Origin: Burkholderiaceae bacterium
GTDB lineage: Bacteria > Pseudomonadota > Gammaproteobacteria > Burkholderiales > Burkholderiaceae_C
Reading direction: 5' to 3'
Length of the DNA stretch: 64,000 bases
NCBI GenBank assembly: GCA_030654805.1
Contig: JAURWR010000001.1
Span: 1-64,000, forward strand
A program made the position numbers and the translations under genes. The first letter of the stretch is position 1; every line of letters starts with the position of its first letter. Shown here piece after piece: positions 26,223 through 36,574 of the stretch. The notes under the pieces are model-generated. The model did no database searches, had not been told where the DNA came from, and saw only the letters and a program-made list of their open reading frames with translations.

Positions 26223-27047
26223 ATGGTCTATCTCATCGGCGATGTGCAAGGCTGCTGCGGCGCGCTGCAGCGACTGCTGGACACCATCGGTTTCTCACCC
26301 TCGCGCGATCGCGTGATCGTGCTGGGCGACCTGGTCAACCGCGGCCCCGACAGCCTGGGCACGCTGCGCCTGTTGCGCGACCTGGGCGATGCGGCCACCT
26401 GCCTGCTCGGCAACCACGACCTGCACCTGCTGGCCGTGGCTCACGGCATCCGAAAGGCCCATCGAAGCGACACCCTCACCGACATCCTCGACGCGCCCGA
26501 CCGCGACGCCTGGATCGACTGGCTGCGACATCGCAGGATGGCGCTGCACGAGCACGGCTGGCTGATGGTGCATGCCGGCGTCCCGCCGCCGTGGACGCTG
26601 GCGACGACGCTGCAGCTCGCAGCCGAGGTCGAGCAGCAATTGCGCGGGCCCGATCTGCATGCGTTCCTGGCCGTGATGTACGGCAACCAACCCGACCGCT
26701 GGAGCGACACGCTCGTCGGCGCCGACCGGCTGCGCTTCGCCATCAATGCACTCACGCGCGCACGCTTCGTCGCGGCCGACGGCACGCTCGATTTCGAGAC
26801 CAAGGAAGGCGCCGGCAGCGCCCCACCTGGGCTGGTGCCGTGGTTCGAGCATCCGCAGCGCCAGACTGCGGGTGTGCCGATGGCATTCGGGCACTGGTCG
26901 ACGCTCGGTCTCATCCATCATCCCGACCTGCTGGCGCTCGACACCGGCTGCGTGTGGGGCGGTCGCCTGAGCGCAGCTCGCCTCGATCCGGGCGGTCATG
27001 CAGAGATCATCCAGGTCGACTGCGAGCAGGCACAGCGCCCCGGCTGA
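26223..27047 (+). CDS. apaH: Bis(5'-nucleosyl)-tetraphosphatase (symmetrical)
   Basis: This enzyme hydrolyses Ap4A to 2 ADP and influences RNA capping and stress signalling. The 274-aa metallophosphatase shows GDVQGC (residue 6), GDLVNRGPDS, GNHDLHLLAVA and FGHWS in order. Length is standard. It is divergent from the CNNM-type gene across the palindromic element. Confidence 0.96.
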   Translation: MVYLIGDVQGCCGALQRLLDTIGFSPSRDRVIVLGDLVNRGPDSLGTLRLLRDLGDAATCLLGNHDLHLLAVAHGIRKAHRSDTLTDILDAPDRDAWIDWLRHRRMALHEHGWLMVHAGVPPPWTLATTLQLAAEVEQQLRGPDLHAFLAVMYGNQPDRWSDTLVGADRLRFAINALTRARFVAADGTLDFETKEGAGSAPPGLVPWFEHPQRQTAGVPMAFGHWSTLGLIHHPDLLALDTGCVWGGRLSAARLDPGGHAEIIQVDCEQAQRPG

Positions 27048-27073
27048 CAGGCATGGGAGCGCCAGCCGCCCCA

Positions 27074-27079
27074 TACAAT
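27074..27079 (+). promoter_or_regulatory. -10 box of the tRNA-Ser gene
   Basis: TACAAT ends 9 bases before the tRNA start. No good -35 is visible. Confidence 0.45.
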
Positions 27080-27088
27080 TGCAGCGTT

Positions 27089-27179
27089 GGAAGCGTGGCC
27101 GAGCGGTTTAAGGCTGCAGTCTTGAAAACTGCCGTGGGGGTAACCCCACCGTGAGTTCGAATCTCACCGCTTCCGCCAG
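27089..27179 (+). tRNA. tRNA-Ser (anticodon UGA)
   Basis: This is a 91-nt class II tRNA. Acceptor GGAAGCG pairs with CGCTTCC, the anticodon loop is CTTGAAA (TGA at 27123-27125), a long variable arm follows (CCGTGGGGGTAACCCCACC), then GTTCGAATC and an encoded CCA. Confidence 0.96.
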
Positions 27180-27284
27180 ACAGCGACCGGAGGGTTTGCG
27201 TCGAACCCGCCTCCGCTCGCGCTGGTACCTCGCGGGACAGAGAAGAAGCCCCCCGAGGCCCTGAGCGACACTCTGGCGTTGATA

Positions 27285-27301
27285 GTAATCCAATGGATTA
27301 C
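27285..27301. promoter_or_regulatory. Candidate toxin-antitoxin operator
   Basis: GTAATCC-AAT-GGATTAC is a perfect 7-bp inverted repeat with a 3-base centre. It lies 13 bases before the toxin ATG, overlapping where the promoter must be. This is the usual site for autorepression by the HTH antitoxin. Confidence 0.6.
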
Positions 27302-27314
27302 ATTTCCATCCACC

Positions 27315-27650
27315 ATGCTGACGGTTGCAGAGCTGCCTGAGTACCTGCGTGCCGCCAGCAAGTTGCTGTCAGACGCCGACCGGCGGGCGGTGGTCGATCA
27401 CCTGGCGGCGCACCCCAAGGCTGGCGATCTGATCGAAGGGACGGGTGGGGTCCGCAAGCTGCGATGGGCGCGTGACGGTCGGGGCAAGAGCGGTGGCGTG
27501 CGAGTGATCTACTACTTTCACAGCGATGCAATGCCGCTGTACTTGCTGACGATGTTCGCGAAGAACGAGCGTGCGAATCTCAGCAAGGCAGAGCGCAACG
27601 AACTGGCGGGCCTGGTTGATCTGCTGGTGCAAATTTGGCTTGAGAGGTGA
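27315..27650 (+). CDS. HigB/RelE-like toxin
   Basis: The 111-aa basic protein has the RelE/HigB2 pattern: a central IEGTGGVRKLRWARDGRGKSGG region, the strand VRVIYYFHSD, then YLLTMFAKNERANLSKAE. Such toxins are ribosome-dependent mRNA interferases. An upstream in-frame TTG at 27279 lies inside the operator palindrome, so ATG 27315 is preferred. The antitoxin gene follows after 4 bases. Toxin-first order is typical of HigBA. Confidence 0.85.
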   Translation: MLTVAELPEYLRAASKLLSDADRRAVVDHLAAHPKAGDLIEGTGGVRKLRWARDGRGKSGGVRVIYYFHSDAMPLYLLTMFAKNERANLSKAERNELAGLVDLLVQIWLER

Positions 27651-27654
27651 TGTG

Positions 27655-27939
27655 ATGGGCAAGGCGTTCGAGAGCATTCGGCAGGGCCTGATCGAGGCCA
27701 CCGAGCACGCACGGGGTCGCCAGAGTGGCGTGAAGGTCTATCAGCCGGTGGCTGTGGATGTGGCGTCTGTCCGCGAGCGACTGGGCTTCACACAGGCGCA
27801 GTTCGCGGCCCGATTCGGGTTTTCGGTGGCCACCCTGCGCCATTGGGAGCGCGGCGACCGCAGTCCACAGGGTGCGGCCCTGGTGTTGCTGAACCTGATC
27901 GACCGCGATCCGAAGGGGATACTTCACGCGCTGTCGTGA
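27655..27939 (+). CDS. HigA-like XRE-family antitoxin
   Basis: The 94-aa protein has a C-terminal Cro/CI-type helix-turn-helix (about residues 40-75: VRERLGFTQAQFAARFGFSV, then TLRHWERGDRSPQG). It neutralises the toxin and probably represses the operon through the palindrome upstream. The start GTGATG region fixes ATG 27655. The pair sits just after tRNA-Ser, a common landing place for mobile modules. Confidence 0.87.
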   Translation: MGKAFESIRQGLIEATEHARGRQSGVKVYQPVAVDVASVRERLGFTQAQFAARFGFSVATLRHWERGDRSPQGAALVLLNLIDRDPKGILHALS

Positions 27940-28030
27940 TCGGTTGTTCCAGGCAACCCTCTCCACCGGATGAGGGCGCAGATTTCGACAAGAAGGTCGG
28001 CAAGCAGGACCAACGCATGAGCCCCACACA

Positions 28031-28879
28031 TTGAGCAATTCACCCACGCCACTCGTGCTGGAGGCACGCACGATCGACCTTGGCCAGCCACTGGTCTGGC
28101 TGTCTCGTGGATACCGGGATCTCGCGCGTGTCGGCTGGCTCAGCCTGGCGCACGGACTGGTGCTCGCCGGCTTTGGTGCGGGAATCCTCGCCGTGGGGCA
28201 CGACCGCTTCTGGCTGTTGGCAGGGGCCATTTCGGGCTTCCTGGTGGTGGCCCCGGTGCTGGCGACCAGCCTCTATGCCTTGAGTCGCGCACTGGAACGG
28301 GGCGAGCCTCCATCGATGGGCGTGGTGACACGGACCTGGTTGAACTGGCAGTCCAGTCACTTCAGCAAGTTGGGAAACGACTATTGGTGCATGGTGCAAT
28401 TCGGTTGCCTGCTGGCCGCAGCAGCCACCGGATGGGTGCTGACGTCGGCGGCCCTGATCACCTTGCTGGCCCCGGCGCCCATCCAGACTCCGCTGGACTT
28501 TCTCCACCACGTGGTGCTGACCCGCGAGGGGTGGCTGTTCGAGCTGTGGCTGGTGGTGGGTGCCGTGCTTTCGGCCCCCATATTCGCGTCCAGCGTGGTG
28601 ACCATGCCTCTGCTGCTGGACCGCCGCGTCACCTTGATGGAGGCCGTTCTCGCGAGTTGGCGGACCGTGCTCGCCAACCCGATCCCGATGGGTCTCTGGG
28701 CGACAGTCATCGCGGCGATCACGCTGCTCGGGATGTGCACGTTCTTGCTGGGCCTGATTCCACTGATTCCGCTGCTGGGTCACGCCAGCTGGCACGCCTA
28801 CCGCGATCTGGTGGACGCGTCGGGCGTTCCCGCGCGCGAGGGCCCGACCCCGTTGGCAAGCGGCGAGGTGGCGCACTGA
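28031..28879 (+). CDS. DUF2189-family membrane protein
   Basis: The 282-aa protein has about six hydrophobic segments and the DUF2189 pattern: a DLARVGWLSLAHGLVLAGFG segment, then GPISGF-like and LYALSRALERGE stretches. Family members cluster with cytochrome oxidase genes in some genomes, but no such context is seen here. The start codon is TTG at 28031. The next gene starts within its stop (TGATG), indicating coupling. Confidence 0.82.
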   Translation: MSNSPTPLVLEARTIDLGQPLVWLSRGYRDLARVGWLSLAHGLVLAGFGAGILAVGHDRFWLLAGAISGFLVVAPVLATSLYALSRALERGEPPSMGVVTRTWLNWQSSHFSKLGNDYWCMVQFGCLLAAAATGWVLTSAALITLLAPAPIQTPLDFLHHVVLTREGWLFELWLVVGAVLSAPIFASSVVTMPLLLDRRVTLMEAVLASWRTVLANPIPMGLWATVIAAITLLGMCTFLLGLIPLIPLLGHASWHAYRDLVDASGVPAREGPTPLASGEVAH

Positions 28880-29088
28880 TGTTCGGCTTCACCGAAGCGC
28901 AGATCTCCGGTTTCGGCCTGACCTTCGGTGTCGGCGCCTTCATGCTCTACATGCTGTTCATCATTGGGCATCTGGCATGGGAGTCCAAGGCCGGGAAAAT
29001 GGGCGCGTTCGTCCTGTTCCTGGGGCTCGGACTCGGCATGGTGGGGTTCGCTGCTAAATTCGTGATCCAGTGGGTGATTTCGAAATAG
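28879..29088 (+). CDS. DUF2788 small membrane protein
   Basis: The 69-aa protein (MFGFTEAQISGFGL...) has two predicted membrane segments, at about residues 10-30 and 42-64. Its sequence matches the small DUF2788 family, whose function is unknown. It overlaps the DUF2189 gene by one base, so the two probably act together in the inner membrane. Confidence 0.85.
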   Translation: MFGFTEAQISGFGLTFGVGAFMLYMLFIIGHLAWESKAGKMGAFVLFLGLGLGMVGFAAKFVIQWVISK

Positions 29089-29209
29089 GCTGACAGGCCA
29101 ACAGCAGCGAAGGCTCTGCGCATGCGGTCATTGCCAACACCGCTGTCGCAGAAAGCGGTATGCCGGGTGGTGTCGCGCGGGGCGGAATGACAGCGGTCGA
29201 CAATGCGTC

Positions 29210-30403
29210 ATGAAGCCCCCGCCGACCCTGCCACGCATCCCGACCGGCGTCTGGGTGCTGGGCTTCGTGAGCATGCTGATGGACATCTCCTCCGAGATGA
29301 TCCACAGCCTGCTGCCGTTGTTCCTGGTCGGCACGCTGGGGGTCAGCGTGGTGGCGGTCGGCCTCATCGAAGGCCTGGCCGAATCGACCGCGCTGATCTC
29401 GAAGGTGTTTTCTGGCGCGCTGAGCGACTACCTGGGGCGGCGCAAGGGTCTGGCCGTGCTCGGCTACACGATGGGAGCGCTGACCAAGCCGGTGTTCGCT
29501 CTGGCCAACGGCGTCGGCGTGGTGGTCGCGGCCCGGTTCATCGATCGGGTCGGCAAGGGCATACGCGGCGCACCGCGCGATGCGTTGCTGGCCGACATCA
29601 CACCGCCGAGCATCCGTGGCGCCGCATTCGGGCTGCGTCAGTCGCTCGACACGGTGGGGGCATTTATCGGACCACTGCTGGCCACGGGCCTGATGCTGTT
29701 GTGGGCCAACGATTTCCGCGCGGTCTTCTGGGTGGCGGTCATCCCGGGCCTGCTGGCGGTGGCGCTGCTGCTGGTCGGCATCAAGGAACCCGAGCGAGAC
29801 CGGCCTCACCACGCGGTCAACCCGATCCGCCGTGAAGCGCTGGCCAGACTGGGCCGCAACTACTGGTGGGTCGTGGGCGTGGGCGCCGTCTTCACGCTGG
29901 CCCGCTTCAGCGAAGCGTTTCTCGTCCTGCGAGCCTCGCAGCTGGGTGTTCCGATCGCCTGGGTGCCGCTCGTCATGGTGGCAATGAACGTGGTGTATTC
30001 GGTGTCGGCCTATCCGTTCGGCAAGCTGTCGGACTCGGTCAGCCACCGCACGCTGCTGGCTGCGGGTCTGGTCGTGCTGGTCGCTGCGGACCTCGTGCTG
30101 GCACTGTCCAGCGATTGGGTCGGCCTCGGTCTGGGTGTCGCGCTGTGGGGCGTGCACATGGGCATGACCCAGGGACTGCTCGCGGCCATGGTCGCCGACA
30201 CGGCCCCGGAAGACCTGCGCGGCACCGCGTACGGCGTTTTCAACCTGCTGAGCGGCGTCGCGATGCTGGCCTCGAGCGCGATCGCCGGCCTGCTCTGGGA
30301 TCGATACGGATCGGCATTCACGTTTTACGTCGGGGCGGGCTTCGCCTGCCTGACGCTGGCGGGCATGACGCTCAGCGCGCTGCGGGATCGTCTCTCCCGC
30401 TGA
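29210..30403 (+). CDS. MFS transporter
   Basis: The 397-aa protein has 12 predicted helices. The inter-helix motif SDYLGRRKGLAVLGY is the MFS signature A, and RVGKGIRGAPRDALLADITP is conserved in a subgroup of uncharacterised MFS permeases. The substrate is unknown. A GC-rich hairpin follows the stop. Confidence 0.88.
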   Translation: MKPPPTLPRIPTGVWVLGFVSMLMDISSEMIHSLLPLFLVGTLGVSVVAVGLIEGLAESTALISKVFSGALSDYLGRRKGLAVLGYTMGALTKPVFALANGVGVVVAARFIDRVGKGIRGAPRDALLADITPPSIRGAAFGLRQSLDTVGAFIGPLLATGLMLLWANDFRAVFWVAVIPGLLAVALLLVGIKEPERDRPHHAVNPIRREALARLGRNYWWVVGVGAVFTLARFSEAFLVLRASQLGVPIAWVPLVMVAMNVVYSVSAYPFGKLSDSVSHRTLLAAGLVVLVAADLVLALSSDWVGLGLGVALWGVHMGMTQGLLAAMVADTAPEDLRGTAYGVFNLLSGVAMLASSAIAGLLWDRYGSAFTFYVGAGFACLTLAGMTLSALRDRLSR

Positions 30404-30411
30404 TCGAAGGC

Positions 30412-30430
30412 GGCGCTGAACAGCAGCGCC
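30412..30430 (+). terminator. Weak hairpin after the MFS gene
   Basis: GGCGCTG-AACAG... and CAGCGCC form a 7-bp GC-rich stem starting 9 bases after the stop. There is no T-tract, so it may be an RNA end-stabiliser or a factor-dependent terminator. Confidence 0.4.
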
Positions 30431-30788
30431 TGCTTCACCCCGGTTCAGGATGCAAGCGGCATGGCTGTGCGGGAACGGGCAAGCATCCACAGGCTTTTGT
30501 CGGCCCGCCTTGCCAGTGGCAAATCGACCGCAGGACCCGTTGCTGACAGCATGCGGCCTTGCGCGAGCGCTGATCGAACGCATCGACACTGGGGCAAATC
30601 ACCCACCACATCTGAGCCATATGCCCCAACCCGCCGTGCGGTCCCGGCTCAAGCCGTTGATTTGACACGGATCCAGTGGTCGGCACGACACCTGCGCTGA
30701 CGACAGCCTGCCGTCTGGTTGCTGTGGCGTACGATCGCCGCCCGCTCGAAGACTCCACCATCGCCAGAGTCCTCACAAATCCCCGTCC
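30431..30788 (+). other. Long leader region before the histidine-kinase operon
   Basis: The stretch has no gene of convincing quality. It contains a TTGACA at 30662 and a candidate sigma-54 element at 30682-30695. Nothing else is recognised. Confidence 0.5.
30682..30695 (+). promoter_or_regulatory. Candidate sigma-54 (-24/-12) promoter
   Basis: GGCACGACACCTGC keeps the GG and GC dinucleotides at the exact -24/-12 spacing of TGGCACG-N4-TTGC, with C for T at one core position. It lies about 95 bases before the kinase gene, whose partner is a sigma-54 activator. Confidence 0.5.
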
Positions 30789-32144
30789 ATGCCTACCCCG
30801 ACCCAGCCCGCTCCTTTCCAGTTATTGCGCTGGTTCGCTGGGCTGAGTGCGGTCGTGATCGTCCTGATCGCGGTGGCCAATGCCTGGGTGGTGACGCGAT
30901 TCCTCACCAATCACCTGTTCAAGCGCGAGGGCGAAATCTCGCGCGACTTCGTGCAGAACATCCTGGTCTCCGACGGGACGATCGACTACCTGCGTCACTC
31001 GGAAAACCCCCAGGTCCGAGAGCATTTCAAGAACACGGTCACCCACCTTGCCAACATGCGCGACATGCTTCGCGCCAACGTCTACGGGACGGATCGGACG
31101 GTCCTCTGGTCGAGTGACCCGACATTGGTTGGGCGCCGCTTCACTGACAACGAGGACCTGGACCACGCCATGGCAGGCAAGCTCAAGGTCGAATCCGGAC
31201 GCATCAGCCACGAGGCTCTCTCGAAAAAGGAACACATCGGCCTGTCCCCGTCGGTGCAGTTCTTCGTCGAAACCTACATACCTGTCTTTGACCCGAGCAA
31301 CAACCAGGTCGTCGGCGTGGTCGAGTTGTACAAGGCGCCACTGGCACTCACCGAGGCCATCGAAGAAGGCGAGCGACAGGTCGCCATCGCCGCCCTCGGC
31401 GGCGCCATTGCCTTGTACGTGAGCCTGTTCTGGCTGATCCGGCGCGCCGACCGCACGATGCGTGCGCAGCATGCCAAGTTGCTGGAGGCCGGCACCGTTG
31501 CCGCGCTCGGCGAGCTGGCGTCGTCGGTGTCGCACAACATCCGCAATCCGCTGGCGTCGATCCGATCATCCGCAGAACTGAGCCTGGAGTCGCCCGAGGA
31601 GCACGGCGCCGAGTGCGCACGCGACATCATCCGCGAGGTAGACCGCATCTCGGCACGCATCACCGAGTTGCTGCGGCTGTCGAACCAGGGGCTGCCAGCG
31701 AGTCGGCCGATCGACGTGGTGAGCCTGCTTCGCGGCTGCGTTGCCGATCACAAGAACACCTTCCAGCGCAGCCGCAAGGTCCTGTCACTGGAGAGCCACA
31801 CCGCCCAGGCGGTGGTCCAGGCCGACACGCACCTGCTGAAGCAGGTGTTCGACAGCCTGCTCTCGAATGCAGCCGAGGCCATGCCTCCGGGCGAGCGCTG
31901 CAATGTGAGCGTGCGCGATACCAACAACCAATCGGTGCGCATCGAGGTCCAGGATGGGGGGGCCGGCATGTCGCCTGAGGTGCTCGCGCAGATCTTCCGA
32001 CCGTTCTTCACCACCAAGCCGCAAGGTCTGGGCTTGGGGTTGCCGCTGGCCAAGCGCATCGTCGAAGGACTGGGTGGTTCATTGAAGATCGACAGCCGAC
32101 CGGGCGAAGGCACTTCCGTGTGCATCGACCTTCCGAAAGTCTGA
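30789..32144 (+). CDS. Sensor histidine kinase (NtrB/AtoS-like)
   Basis: The 451-aa inner-membrane kinase has a first membrane segment at about residues 15-38. A periplasmic sensor of about 160 residues follows, then a second membrane segment near 200-220. The H-box SSVSHNIRNPLASIRSS has the phosphoryl-accepting His249, the N-box is DSLLSNAAEAM, and the G-box is GLGLGLPLAKRIVEGLGG. No HAMP domain is seen. It phosphorylates the response regulator encoded 3 bases downstream. The stimulus is unknown. Confidence 0.92.
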   Translation: MPTPTQPAPFQLLRWFAGLSAVVIVLIAVANAWVVTRFLTNHLFKREGEISRDFVQNILVSDGTIDYLRHSENPQVREHFKNTVTHLANMRDMLRANVYGTDRTVLWSSDPTLVGRRFTDNEDLDHAMAGKLKVESGRISHEALSKKEHIGLSPSVQFFVETYIPVFDPSNNQVVGVVELYKAPLALTEAIEEGERQVAIAALGGAIALYVSLFWLIRRADRTMRAQHAKLLEAGTVAALGELASSVSHNIRNPLASIRSSAELSLESPEEHGAECARDIIREVDRISARITELLRLSNQGLPASRPIDVVSLLRGCVADHKNTFQRSRKVLSLESHTAQAVVQADTHLLKQVFDSLLSNAAEAMPPGERCNVSVRDTNNQSVRIEVQDGGAGMSPEVLAQIFRPFFTTKPQGLGLGLPLAKRIVEGLGGSLKIDSRPGEGTSVCIDLPKV

Positions 32145-32147
32145 GCC

Positions 32148-33518
<1,371 letters not shown>

Positions 33519-33591
33519 CGCAGGCACGGCGCAGGCCGCAGCCTCGCTGGAATGGCTTCAAGTTCCCGGCCCTCAGGCCGATGTTCCCGAG

Positions 33592-36564
33592 ATGCTGAAT
33601 CCAAGCTCCCTGCCCGAGCGCCGCCTTCGCCTTGCCATGCACGGGGCGCTGATCGCGATCGCGATCGCGCTGTCGACAGCCGGCTTGGCGTTCTGGCAAG
33701 CCGAGCTTCAGCTCGCGCGGGAGGCCAAGCTGATCAACGTGGCGGGCATCGCCCAGATCGATGCCAAGCGGGAAACCTTGCTTGCAGCGCCGGATGCCCG
33801 CGATGGCGTGCAGTTCCGCGCAAAGGCCCTGGAGGCACTGAACGCCGCACAGGCGCTCGCCATCAATTTTCAGAATCAAGCCGACACCAACGCTGAGAAG
33901 ACGGCGGAACGGCTCGCCTTCTTTGCCGCCCTGACGGCGGCCTTGCTGCTGGGACTGTCAGTGGGTGTGGTCGAACCCACCGCCCGCTTCGTGCGCCGAC
34001 AGCACGAGCGCCTCGCCGAGCAAGCCTCGCTGCTTGAGCGCTTGGCGCTGGTGGCGAAACACACGCACAACGCCGTGATCATCACCGACACAGAGCGCCG
34101 CATCGTCTGGATCAACGAAGCCTTCACGCGGGTGACAGGGTACGAGTTGACGCAGGCAGTGGGCAGGAAACCATCCGAGCTGCTTCAGACCAGCGCGACC
34201 AGCCCGGGCGCCGTCGCGCAAATGCGCGAGGCGATGGACGCAGGTCAGGGCATACGCGTGGAACTGCTCAACCGCAGCAGAACGGGCCACGACTACTGGA
34301 TGGACATCGACATTCGCCCGCTGCATGACTCGGCTGGTGCCCTGACCGGGTTCATTGCGGTCGAGACCGACATCACTGATCAGGTGAGTCAGCGCCAACG
34401 TCATCAGGCCTTGTTCGACGCGTTGCCCGCAGGTGTGTTCGAACAGGACGGTTCGGGCGCCATCGTCAACGTGAACTCGGCGGCCGAGCGCATGCTGGGT
34501 CTGCCCCGAGAGCAGCTGCTCGGCCGCTTCTCGGTGGATGACCGCTGGCAAACCATCCACGAGGACCTGAGCCCGTGCCCAGGCGAGCAATGGCCCGTCT
34601 CGCGCGCGCTGCGCGAAGGCATCAGCGTGCGCGGCGAAACCATCGGCATGGTCACCCCCCGGGGTGAGCAGCGCTGGTTCTTTGTCAACAGTGAACCGCT
34701 GCGCAGCCCCACCGGCGAGATCACCGGGGCGGTGGCCTGCTTCGTCGATGTGACCGAGCAGCGCGCGCAAAAGGTCTTGCTCGAACTCGCATTGAAGGTC
34801 GCCAACATCGGCACCTGGCAATGGCATGTCGACAACGATGCGCGCGAGTGGAGCGCCATGAGTTGCAACATGCTCGGCTACACGGTCGACGAATTCGCGC
34901 CGATGCTGTCGACATGGCGGGAGCTGATCCACCCGGACGACCAGCCGATTTTCCACGCATCGTTGAACGCCCACCTGCTCGACCAGCAGACGCCGTACCG
35001 CTGCGAAGTGCGGGTGCGCCACCGGGACGGTCACTGGGTTTGGGTGCACATCCTGGGGACGGTGGTCGCACAGGACCAGGCGGGCCAGATGCGGTGCATG
35101 GTGGGCGTGCAGATCGACATCAGCAGGCGAAAGCGGCAGGAGCAGCAACTGCAGATCAGCGCGACGACCGACTCGCTGACCGGACTGCAGAACCGAGCTG
35201 CGCTGGTGCGCCGCTTGCAATCGACCATCGAACGCTGGAACCGCGACCCGAGTCGCCAGTTCGCGATGCTGTTTCTGGACCTGGATCGCTTCAAGCAGAT
35301 CAACGATGCCCTCGGCCACGCTGCCGGCGACGAGTTGCTGAAGCAGATCGCGCTGCGTCTGCAGGGCACCCTGCGCCCGAGCGATTCCGTCGGTCGGGTG
35401 AGTCTCGAGGACGAGCCCGGCCACACGGCAGCGCGACTGGGCGGCGATGAATTCGTCATCTTGCTCGAGGGCCTGGGGCAAGCCGCGCAGGCGGAGGCCA
35501 GCGCGATTGCCGATCGTGTGCTGCAGGTGCTGTCCAGGCCCTTCGAGGTGAACGGCCGTCGAGTGCATGCGAGTGTCAGCGTCGGCATCGTCACATCAGA
35601 GTACGCCTTCGTAGACGCCGACAGCCTGCTGCGCGACGCCGACACGGCGATGTACGAGGCCAAGAAAGCCGGCCGCGGCCGCTGGGTCCTGTTCGAGCAG
35701 AGCATGCACGCGCAGGCGAGCCACCGCGCGAGTGTCGAGGCCGACCTGCACGAAGCGCTCGACCGCGACGAACTGTTCGTCGTCTACCAACCGGTGGTGC
35801 GGCTGGACGATCCGACTGGAGAACACGGCTGCGTCGGCGTCGAGGCACTGGTGCGTTGGAACCACCCGGTGCGCGGCATCGTGCCGCCGGTTCAGTTCAT
35901 CTCGGTGGCTGAAGAGTCGGGGCTGATCGGCGTCCTCGGCCAGTTTGTCCTGCAGACCGCGTGCCGGCAGTTCATGCGCTGGCGGCTCGACCTCGGCGAG
36001 CGGGCACCGGCCCTGCTGGCAGTGAACCTGTCGATCGCCCAGTTGCGCCATCTGGATCTGGTGGAGCAGGTGCAGCGCACGCTGTCCGACTGCTCGATGC
36101 CGGCCGCCGCTCTGCAACTCGAAGTGACGGAGAGCCTGGCCGCCCAAGACCCGCTGGTGCAGACACGGTTGCGCGAACTGAAGGCCATCGGCGTGAAGCT
36201 CGCGCTCGATGACTTCGGCACCGGCTACTCTTCGCTCGCCTGCCTGCACCAGTTGCCGGTCGACACGGTCAAGATCGACCGATCGTTCGTCGTCGAAGCC
36301 GAACGCAGCGAATACCACCGCGCCTTGATCGAAGCCACGGTGAAGGTCACTCGCACGCTGCGCATGACCACCGTGGCCGAGGGCATCGAGACCGTCGGCC
36401 AGGCCGAGCTGATCGCATCGCTGGGCTGCCATCGCGGCCAGGGCTACCTCTACAGCAAACCACTGGAATCGGAAGCACTCACCCGGTGGTTGGTCTCGCG
36501 TGCGTCGCAAGGCAACGTCGTCAGCCTTCCAGTCAAGCAGCGGCCTTTCGCCGCCACACGCTAG
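33592..36564 (+). CDS. PAS-GGDEF-EAL cyclic di-GMP signalling protein
   Basis: The 990-aa protein starts with a membrane segment (about residues 15-35), a short periplasmic part and a second segment near 105-125. Three PAS-type sensor modules follow (about 145-265, 270-385 and 395-520). The diguanylate cyclase domain has intact GGDEF near residue 617, and an EAL phosphodiesterase domain has EALVRW near residue 750 and DDFGTGYSSL downstream. Both motifs look catalytically intact. It follows the two-component pair by 73 bases and may be under its control. Confidence 0.93.
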   Translation: MLNPSSLPERRLRLAMHGALIAIAIALSTAGLAFWQAELQLAREAKLINVAGIAQIDAKRETLLAAPDARDGVQFRAKALEALNAAQALAINFQNQADTNAEKTAERLAFFAALTAALLLGLSVGVVEPTARFVRRQHERLAEQASLLERLALVAKHTHNAVIITDTERRIVWINEAFTRVTGYELTQAVGRKPSELLQTSATSPGAVAQMREAMDAGQGIRVELLNRSRTGHDYWMDIDIRPLHDSAGALTGFIAVETDITDQVSQRQRHQALFDALPAGVFEQDGSGAIVNVNSAAERMLGLPREQLLGRFSVDDRWQTIHEDLSPCPGEQWPVSRALREGISVRGETIGMVTPRGEQRWFFVNSEPLRSPTGEITGAVACFVDVTEQRAQKVLLELALKVANIGTWQWHVDNDAREWSAMSCNMLGYTVDEFAPMLSTWRELIHPDDQPIFHASLNAHLLDQQTPYRCEVRVRHRDGHWVWVHILGTVVAQDQAGQMRCMVGVQIDISRRKRQEQQLQISATTDSLTGLQNRAALVRRLQSTIERWNRDPSRQFAMLFLDLDRFKQINDALGHAAGDELLKQIALRLQGTLRPSDSVGRVSLEDEPGHTAARLGGDEFVILLEGLGQAAQAEASAIADRVLQVLSRPFEVNGRRVHASVSVGIVTSEYAFVDADSLLRDADTAMYEAKKAGRGRWVLFEQSMHAQASHRASVEADLHEALDRDELFVVYQPVVRLDDPTGEHGCVGVEALVRWNHPVRGIVPPVQFISVAEESGLIGVLGQFVLQTACRQFMRWRLDLGERAPALLAVNLSIAQLRHLDLVEQVQRTLSDCSMPAAALQLEVTESLAAQDPLVQTRLRELKAIGVKLALDDFGTGYSSLACLHQLPVDTVKIDRSFVVEAERSEYHRALIEATVKVTRTLRMTTVAEGIETVGQAELIASLGCHRGQGYLYSKPLESEALTRWLVSRASQGNVVSLPVKQRPFAATR

Positions 36565-36574
36565 GAATCCTTCG

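Noticed and set aside
29054-30589. 511-aa minus-strand frame
   Set aside because: Antisense to the MFS gene; low-complexity Arg/Gln/His composition.
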